NCBI GenBank assembly: GCA_003486795.1
Contig: DNFX01000086.1
Span: forward strand, 1 to 11,596
DNA length: 11,596 nucleotides
Direction: 5' to 3'
DNA from: Actinomycetota bacterium
GTDB lineage: Bacteria; Actinomycetota; Humimicrobiia; Humimicrobiales; Humimicrobiaceae
Shown: piece after piece, positions 7,005 to 11,596 of the stretch
How positions within the stretch are numbered: the stretch's first letter is position 1
Layout: every line of letters begins with the position of its first letter
Translations under genes and position numbers: made by a program
The notes under the pieces: model-generated
Database searches by the model: none
What the model saw: only the letters and a program-made list of their open reading frames with translations
Told to the model about the DNA's origin: nothing

Positions 7005-7610
7005 TTAATTATTTTTTTTACTGCCAGGATAATTTAACTCTATATTATTTCTACATAAAGGACAGTCAGACGGATCATATTTTTCTATATCAAATTTAAT
7101 CAGATAAAAATAAGGTATATCTCCAAAACTGACATTTTCAGATCTGTTTACGATAGACACGACTGCCTGAATTTCTGCTTTCTTTTCATTACATATGTCT
7201 ATTATTTCCTTAACAGAACCACCAGTAGTAATTACATCCTCAGCAATTATTATTTTTTCACCTTCATCTATATCAAAACCTCTTCTTAGCTCCATTTTAT
7301 CAGTTTTTCTTTCAGCAAAAATCATCTTTTTCCCCATCGCATAAGCTGTCATGTAACCGAACAGAATTCCACCTATCGCAGGTGATATTATTGTATCCGT
7401 ATTATCTGAGATTACTTCTCCTACAATATCAGGTATTTCCTTTACTATTTTATAAGTTTTTTCAGGATACTGAAGAAGCTTGGCGCATTGAAGATAATAC
7501 TGGCTGTGAAAACCTGAAGTCAGTTTAAAATGACCCTCCATGATCGCACCTGTTTCCCTTAATATGGATAAAAGGTCCAGCTTCGTATTTTGTTTTACTA
7601 TTTTAATCAT
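7005..7610 (-). CDS. pyrE: Orotate phosphoribosyltransferase
   Basis: PyrE joins orotate to PRPP, giving orotidine 5'-monophosphate, the fifth step of pyrimidine synthesis. The 201-residue protein shows the orotate/PRPP N-terminal region GHFKLTSGFHSQYYL (26-40), a flexible catalytic loop around AERKTDKMELRRGF (99-112) and the PRPP-binding loop IIAEDVITTGGSV (121-133). The C-terminus is the tail YDPSDCPLCRNN (178-189) followed by a PGS sequence near the end; this CPLC-containing tail marks the subfamily first described from thermophiles (TIGR01367 type) rather than the E. coli type. The ATG is preceded by GAAGG at 7620-7624, 9 bases upstream and inside the end of pyrF. It follows pyrF by 6 bases and precedes mihF by 29, so it closes the pyrimidine block. 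Confidence 0.97.
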   Translation of the reverse strand: MIKIVKQNTKLDLLSILRETGAIMEGHFKLTSGFHSQYYLQCAKLLQYPEKTYKIVKEIPDIVGEVISDNTDTIISPAIGGILFGYMTAYAMGKKMIFAERKTDKMELRRGFDIDEGEKIIIAEDVITTGGSVKEIIDICNEKKAEIQAVVSIVNRSENVSFGDIPYFYLIKFDIEKYDPSDCPLCRNNIELNYPGSKKNN

Positions 7611-7616
7611 TTGTTG

Positions 7617-8378
7617 TTACCTTCTTTCCATTCTGCCAAGATAATTTTTTACTGTTTCTGGTTTGTTTTTGCTTTTTAATATCGACCTGCCAACTATTAT
7701 AAAATCCGCACCATCATCTATCGCTTTCTCCGGAGTATTGTATCTTTTCTGGTCACCGGCTTTGTCTTCCGGAAGCCTTATTCCCGGTGTTGCTATCAGA
7801 AAATTATCACCAAAGGATTCCCTCAGCATTGATACTTCATTTGGAGAGCAGATTATGCCATCTATTTTACTATTTATGGCATTTCTGGCAAGATTCTTAA
7901 CAACACTTGAATAATCAGTCCTGAAACCAAAAGAATTTAAATCAGAATCATCTAAACTTGTCAAAACTGTAACTCCAAACAGAAGGGGCCTTGTGGTATT
8001 ATTATTTTCAGAGATTTTTTCAAGCTCTTCTCTTGCCCTTATTAGCATGCCTGAACCTCCAAAAGTGTGAATGGTTATCATACTGACTTCTAGTTTTGAA
8101 ATTCCTTTAAGTGCTCCTGCTATGGTATTGGGTATATCCATTAATTTGGCATCAAGCAGAACTTTATAGCCTGAATCAGTAATAGTATTTACGATATCTA
8201 TTCCTTCATTATATATAAGTTCCAAACCGATTTTAATAGTAGAAATTGAATTTTTAAGTTCTCCCAATATGGAAAGTACTTCATTTTTTGTCGGTACATC
8301 CATGCTGAGAATAAGCCTGTCTCTGATATTTAAATTTTTCCTTATATTTTCAGTACTTATATTATTATAATTTTCCAA
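7617..8378 (-). CDS. pyrF: Orotidine 5'-phosphate decarboxylase
   Basis: PyrF decarboxylates OMP to UMP, the last step of pyrimidine synthesis. The 253-residue protein is a single TIM barrel of the shorter bacterial class with the catalytic motif D-x-K-x-x-D in LLDAKLMDIPNT (Asp76, Lys78, Asp81). Other landmarks are RLILSMDVP (21-29), the conserved Lys49 in the IKIGLEL strand (48-54), TPGIR (197-201) and the phosphate-binding IIVGRSIL (227-234). The start is TTG at 8378-8376: an in-frame TGA lies only a few codons upstream, no ATG or GTG lies in between, and the next Met (residue 26) is already inside the conserved core. About 20 residues precede the barrel, longer than in many homologues. 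It begins 1 base after the pyrD stop codon, which suggests coupled translation; AGGG at 8386-8389 is the only candidate ribosome site. Confidence 0.96.
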   Translation of the reverse strand: MENYNNISTENIRKNLNIRDRLILSMDVPTKNEVLSILGELKNSISTIKIGLELIYNEGIDIVNTITDSGYKVLLDAKLMDIPNTIAGALKGISKLEVSMITIHTFGGSGMLIRAREELEKISENNNTTRPLLFGVTVLTSLDDSDLNSFGFRTDYSSVVKNLARNAINSKIDGIICSPNEVSMLRESFGDNFLIATPGIRLPEDKAGDQKRYNTPEKAIDDGADFIIVGRSILKSKNKPETVKNYLGRMERR

Positions 8379-8379
8379 A

Positions 8380-9315
8380 TCACTGCCCTGCTTTCAACTT
8401 ACCGGTAATATCGCTGATATTATTTAAATTATTTTTTATAATAAAATCTCTTAATCCCTTCAAAATATTTAATGCAGCATCATATTCAACAAAATTAACA
8501 GTACCAATACCAAAAGCATCTGCACCAGCTAGCATAAATTCAACTGCATCCTGCCAGCAGAATATTCCACCCATACCTATAATCGGTAAAATACCTGCTT
8601 TATAAAGAGAATATACCTTGGCAAGCGCAACCGGTTTTATCGCAGGTCCTGAAAGACCTCCTACTACATTTCCAAGTTTTGGTTTAAAAGTCTCAATATC
8701 GATTGCCATTCCAATAAGTGTATTAATAAGTGAAACACAGGTAGCTCCTCCGTTTTTAGCACGTTTTGCCAGGTCAGCAAGATTATCATTATTTGGACTG
8801 AGTTTGACTATGACAGGTATATTAAGAGTTTTCCGTACAACTGCTGTTACTTCCTCAACAGAATCAGGGACTGAACCGATGGTTATTCCGCCTTTATTTA
8901 CATTAGGACATGAAAGATTTAACTCTACTGCAAGCAGTTCATGCTCTATTTTTATTATTTTTGAAGCAATATCTGCAAATTCCGTGCTGCTTATTCCCAG
9001 AATGCTTAGTATGGTATTGATTTTTAATTTTTTAATCAAAGGAAGCTGCTCATTTATAAAAAAATCTATACCTTCATTCTGAAGCCCGATGGAATTTAAA
9101 AGACCTGCTGAAGTTTCACAAAGTCTGGGAGGTTTGTTTCCGGACATGGGTTTTAACGAAAAACTTTTGGTTGTTACTGCACCTATAATATGAGTTTCAT
9201 ATATTTCATTATATTCTATCCCGCTTGCAAAAGTTCCGGAACACATAATCAAAGGGTTTTTCAAGTGTATGCCTCCGATATCTACAGCGAGTCTTCTGTC
9301 TTCATAATTATTCAA
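8380..9315 (-). CDS. pyrD: Dihydroorotate dehydrogenase class 1B, catalytic FMN subunit
   Basis: PyrD oxidises dihydroorotate to orotate at its FMN; in the class 1B enzyme electrons then pass through PyrK to NAD+. The 311-residue length is that of a soluble class 1 enzyme with no N-terminal membrane helix. Visible features: NPLIMCSGTF (20-29), TTKSFSLKPMSGNKPPRL (48-65) lining FMN and substrate, LNSIGLQNEG (73-82), the catalytic Cys136 in NLSCPNV (133-139), which is Ser in the quinone-linked class 2 enzyme, VIVKLSPN (168-175), VGGLSGPAIKP (218-228), IIGMGGI (245-251) and GIGTVNF (269-275). The start is TTG at 9315-9313, 6 bases after a near-perfect AAGGAGGT; the only nearby ATG is out of frame. 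The gene overlaps pyrK by 8 bases, as expected for two subunits made in fixed ratio. Confidence 0.97.
   Translation of the reverse strand: MNNYEDRRLAVDIGGIHLKNPLIMCSGTFASGIEYNEIYETHIIGAVTTKSFSLKPMSGNKPPRLCETSAGLLNSIGLQNEGIDFFINEQLPLIKKLKINTILSILGISSTEFADIASKIIKIEHELLAVELNLSCPNVNKGGITIGSVPDSVEEVTAVVRKTLNIPVIVKLSPNNDNLADLAKRAKNGGATCVSLINTLIGMAIDIETFKPKLGNVVGGLSGPAIKPVALAKVYSLYKAGILPIIGMGGIFCWQDAVEFMLAGADAFGIGTVNFVEYDAALNILKGLRDFIIKNNLNNISDITGKLKAGQ
8386..8389 (-). promoter_or_regulatory. Weak ribosome binding site before TTG start of pyrF
   Basis: AGGG in the last codons of pyrD, 7 bases before the TTG at 8378. The match is short; the main support for this start is that TTG is the only initiation codon between the upstream in-frame TGA and the conserved core of PyrF. 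Confidence 0.35.
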
Positions 9316-10111
9316 AGACTACCTCCTTTAATTTAAAAAGAGGTCCGTCCTTACAGACAGTTTTATAGGTATAATTATTATTTTTATCTATGGTTTTTAT
9401 TACACATCCTTTACATACCCCGATACCGCAGGCCATAATTTCCTCAAAAAGTGCATAGGCTTTGCTATCCATATTATTTACTGTAAAAATTTCCTTTAAG
9501 GTTTTAAACATTGCTGATGGCCCGCAGCAGTATATGTTATAATCCCTGAATTCATCAATACTTTCATTTATAAAATCACTTATAAGTCCTCTTCTTCCAT
9601 GAGTGCCGTCTTCAGAACAGATCTGGTAATTAATCTTTAGTATCTGGATTGCTTTTTCGAAAAAAAGAAATCTGTTATCTCTGAATCCTGCTGCAAGAAA
9701 AACACTGTTTTTTTTAAAATTAAGATGTTTTGCAAGAAAATAAAGAGGGGCTATTCCTATTCCGCCGCCTATAAGAAGATACTTTCCTCCGCTTTCATTA
9801 TCTATTCTTATACCATTACCCAGCGGACCTATAAAGTCGATTATATCACCGGGTTCAAGCGATTTAAGGTATTTCGTGCCTTTTCCCTTTAACATATATA
9901 TAATAGAAAAAACTTTAAAATCTTCTTCAATATCATATACACTGAAAGGCCTCCTCAGTAAAGGGTCGAAAACACCGCTTTCCGAACACTTGATATTTAC
10001 AAATTGTCCTGGTATACATTGCTTTGCCATATAAGGTGAAAAAACAGTCATTTTATAAATATCTTCTCCTATTTTGTCATTTGCTATTATTTCACCTTTT
10101 AACGTTTTCAT
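9308..10111 (-). CDS. pyrK: Dihydroorotate dehydrogenase electron transfer subunit
   Basis: PyrK carries FAD and a 2Fe-2S cluster and passes electrons from the FMN of PyrD to NAD+, forming the heterotetrameric class 1B dihydroorotate dehydrogenase. The 267-residue protein belongs to the ferredoxin-reductase fold. The FAD motif is RRPFSV (53-58), the NAD-binding glycine stretch is GGGIGIAPL (115-123), with CCGP (near 194-198) further along, and the iron-sulphur ligands are Cys228, Cys233, Cys236 and Cys253 in CGIGVCKGC and VCKDGP, the standard C-x4-C-x2-C-xn-C arrangement. The ATG overlaps the stop codon of carB by one base (TAATG) and has AGGA at 10118-10121 as ribosome site. It overlaps pyrD by 8 bases. 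The order carB-pyrK-pyrD supports the PyrK call over other flavin reductases of the family. Confidence 0.97.
   Translation of the reverse strand: MKTLKGEIIANDKIGEDIYKMTVFSPYMAKQCIPGQFVNIKCSESGVFDPLLRRPFSVYDIEEDFKVFSIIYMLKGKGTKYLKSLEPGDIIDFIGPLGNGIRIDNESGGKYLLIGGGIGIAPLYFLAKHLNFKKNSVFLAAGFRDNRFLFFEKAIQILKINYQICSEDGTHGRRGLISDFINESIDEFRDYNIYCCGPSAMFKTLKEIFTVNNMDSKAYALFEEIMACGIGVCKGCVIKTIDKNNNYTYKTVCKDGPLFKLKEVVFE
9321..9328 (-). promoter_or_regulatory. Strong ribosome binding site fixing the TTG start of pyrD
   Basis: AAGGAGGT inside the last codons of pyrK (coding for Lys-Glu-Val), 6 bases before the TTG at 9315. It is the best Shine-Dalgarno match in the window and settles the use of TTG, since the neighbouring ATG ten bases further on is in another frame. 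Confidence 0.8.
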
Positions 10112-11596
10112 TAATAATCCTGTATCGCTTTTACATTTATGTTTGAATTGATTTTCAGCTCATATATACCCTGTATCGCTGCACTGGCTCCGGAAATTGT
10201 GGTAATGCAGGGGATGTTTAGAACCGAAGCAGCAGTTCTTAAGTAATAGCCGTCACTGCGTGCCTCGCTTCCTTCAGGTGTATTGATAATGAGGTCTATT
10301 TCCCCGTTCTTAAGCAGATCCAGCACATTAGGCCTGCCTTCTCTTATCTTTAGGACTTTGTCACATTTGATGCCCATTTTTTCAAGAAATTCTCCAGTAC
10401 CTTTTGTGGTTATAATATTAAATCCAAGATTTGCTATTTTTTTTGCCAGAGAAGCTATGTCATTTTTGTCTCTGTCTTTTACGCTAAAGAAAATAGTACC
10501 TGACTGGGGGAATTTCTGATTTACAGCAAGCTGTGATTTTGCAAATGCAATACCGAAATTTTTATCAATTCCCATTACTTCACCTGTGGATTTCATTTCA
10601 GGTCCGAGAATAGTATCTGTCCCCGGAAAGCGGCTGAAGGGAAGGACTGCCTCTTTGATACTGAAATAATCAAGTTTATTTGAATCAACTCTTTTAAAAT
10701 TGATATCCTTTAGCTTTTTACCACTCATTACCAGGGCTGCAATCTTTGCAAGCGGTATTTTTATTGATTTGCTGACAAACGGTACGGTCCTGGATGCCCT
10801 CGGATTAGCCTCAAGAACATAGACTACAGAATTTTTAACAGCATACTGTATATTAATAAGGCCTATGACATTCAAAGTTTCGGCTATTTTAAAAGTATAG
10901 TCTTTTATGATATCAACTATATCACTGCTTAATGCAAACGGCGGTATAACGCAGGCACTATCTCCTGAATGTATCCCTGCTTCTTCAATATGCTCCATAA
11001 TTCCGCCAATAAATATCTCCTCACCGTCAAATATTGCATCCACATCAACTTCTGTTGCCTGTTCAAGGAATTTATCTATAAGTACAGGAAATCCGGGTGA
11101 GACTTTAAACGCATTTTCAACGTAATCTATCAGGTTTTCTTCATTATATACTATTACCATTGCACGTCCCCCAAGTACATAAGAAGGTCTGACAAGAAGA
11201 GGATATCCTATTTTTTCTGCAATGAGTTTTGCCTCAGAAACTGTCATAGCCGTTCCATTTTCCGGTTGTGGGATATTAAGAGAATTTAAAATACCCCCGA
11301 ATCTTTTCCTGTCCTCAGCAACATCGATATTATCTGGTGATGTACCCAGGATATTTACTCCTGCATCCTGAAGTTTCATTGCAAGTTTTAACGGAGTCTG
11401 GCCTCCGAACTGAACTATCACACCATAAGGTTTTTCATACTCTATAACGTTCATTACATCTTCAAAGGTCAGTGGCTCAAAATAAAGCCTGTCTGAGGTA
11501 TCGTAGTCAGTACTAACCGTTTCCGGGTTACAGTTAATCATTATTGTTTCAAACCCTTCATCCCTTAATGCAAATGATGCATGTACGCAGCAATAA
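10111..11596 (-). CDS. carB: Carbamoyl-phosphate synthase large subunit, C-terminal half (5' end beyond window)
   Basis: CarB makes carbamoyl phosphate from bicarbonate, ammonia (delivered by the small subunit CarA) and two ATP, for pyrimidines and arginine. About 494 codons of the usual ~1,070 are in the window; the frame stays open to the window edge, continuing upstream of the first ATG as YCCVHASFALRDEGFETI, which matches the middle of known CarB proteins, so the ATG at 11541 is internal. Numbered from that ATG, the fragment contains NCNPETVSTDYDTSDRLYFE (3-22), the second ATP-grasp domain with GGRAMVIVY (124-132), EVDVDAI (164-170), MEHIEEAGIHSGDS (182-195) and LEANPRASRT (243-252), then GPEMKSTGEVMG (313-324) and the C-terminal regulatory domain with TTKGTGEFL (378-386), EGRPN (401-405) and INTPEGSEARSDGYYLRTAA (419-438). 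The regulatory domain looks complete, so UMP feedback is likely. The stop codon overlaps pyrK by one base. Confidence 0.98.
   Translation of the reverse strand, partial: YCCVHASFALRDEGFETIMINCNPETVSTDYDTSDRLYFEPLTFEDVMNVIEYEKPYGVIVQFGGQTPLKLAMKLQDAGVNILGTSPDNIDVAEDRKRFGGILNSLNIPQPENGTAMTVSEAKLIAEKIGYPLLVRPSYVLGGRAMVIVYNEENLIDYVENAFKVSPGFPVLIDKFLEQATEVDVDAIFDGEEIFIGGIMEHIEEAGIHSGDSACVIPPFALSSDIVDIIKDYTFKIAETLNVIGLINIQYAVKNSVVYVLEANPRASRTVPFVSKSIKIPLAKIAALVMSGKKLKDINFKRVDSNKLDYFSIKEAVLPFSRFPGTDTILGPEMKSTGEVMGIDKNFGIAFAKSQLAVNQKFPQSGTIFFSVKDRDKNDIASLAKKIANLGFNIITTKGTGEFLEKMGIKCDKVLKIREGRPNVLDLLKNGEIDLIINTPEGSEARSDGYYLRTAASVLNIPCITTISGASAAIQGIYELKINSNINVKAIQDY

Noticed and set aside
11539..11541. 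ATG in carB as a true start of a shortened or split CarB.
   Set aside because: The frame continues upstream to the window edge with sequence matching CarB (YCCVHASFALRDEG), so this Met is internal and the gene is only cut by the window.

Overview
This window is one continuous run of thirteen housekeeping genes, all on the minus strand, packed so tightly that no gene-free stretch exceeds 69 bases. Read in the direction of transcription (from the high-coordinate end) the order is carB (5' end cut off by the window), pyrK, pyrD, pyrF, pyrE, mihF, gmk, rpoZ, coaBC, metK, priA, def, fmt (3' end cut off). Every gene can be assigned to a known family from visible motifs. I see no mobile element, phage gene, CRISPR array, tRNA/rRNA, intrinsic terminator or riboswitch, and nothing that looks like an undescribed system.

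Organism: the DNA is AT-rich (by eye about one third G+C), with AT-rich codon choice and lysine/isoleucine/asparagine-rich proteins. The gene directly upstream of gmk encodes an actinobacterial-type integration host factor (mIHF), and the order pyr genes - mihF - gmk - rpoZ - coaBC - metK - priA - fmt is the actinobacterial arrangement. The most economical reading is a low-GC, deep-branching member of the Actinomycetota, likely anaerobic or facultative because its dihydroorotate dehydrogenase is the NAD-linked two-subunit form (PyrD class 1B + PyrK). This placement is inference from gene content and order; no marker phylogeny could be run.

Layout: positions 11596-7005 hold the pyrimidine block: the C-terminal half of carbamoyl-phosphate synthase large subunit, then the four genes that take dihydroorotate to UMP (PyrDK oxidises dihydroorotate, PyrE adds PRPP, PyrF decarboxylates OMP). 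Junctions are tight: carB/pyrK overlap by 1 base, pyrK/pyrD by 8, pyrD/pyrF are 1 base apart and pyrF/pyrE 6. Positions 6975-5766 hold a nucleoid protein, guanylate kinase and the omega subunit of RNA polymerase. Positions 5779-3293 make two cofactors, coenzyme A precursor (CoaBC) and S-adenosylmethionine (MetK). Positions 3257-1 hold replication restart helicase PriA and the N-formylmethionine pair Def/Fmt, which remove and add the formyl group of the initiator methionine.

The main points of interest are evolutionary and regulatory. The window joins, without interruption, two clusters that in Bacillus subtilis lie close together but apart (pyr operon; gmk-rpoZ-coaBC-priA-def-fmt), with the actinobacterial genes mihF and metK in place. 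PriA keeps an intact helicase core, unlike PriA of familiar high-GC actinobacteria. Three genes (pyrD, pyrF, fmt) start with TTG, and gmk and priA lack a visible Shine-Dalgarno sequence.
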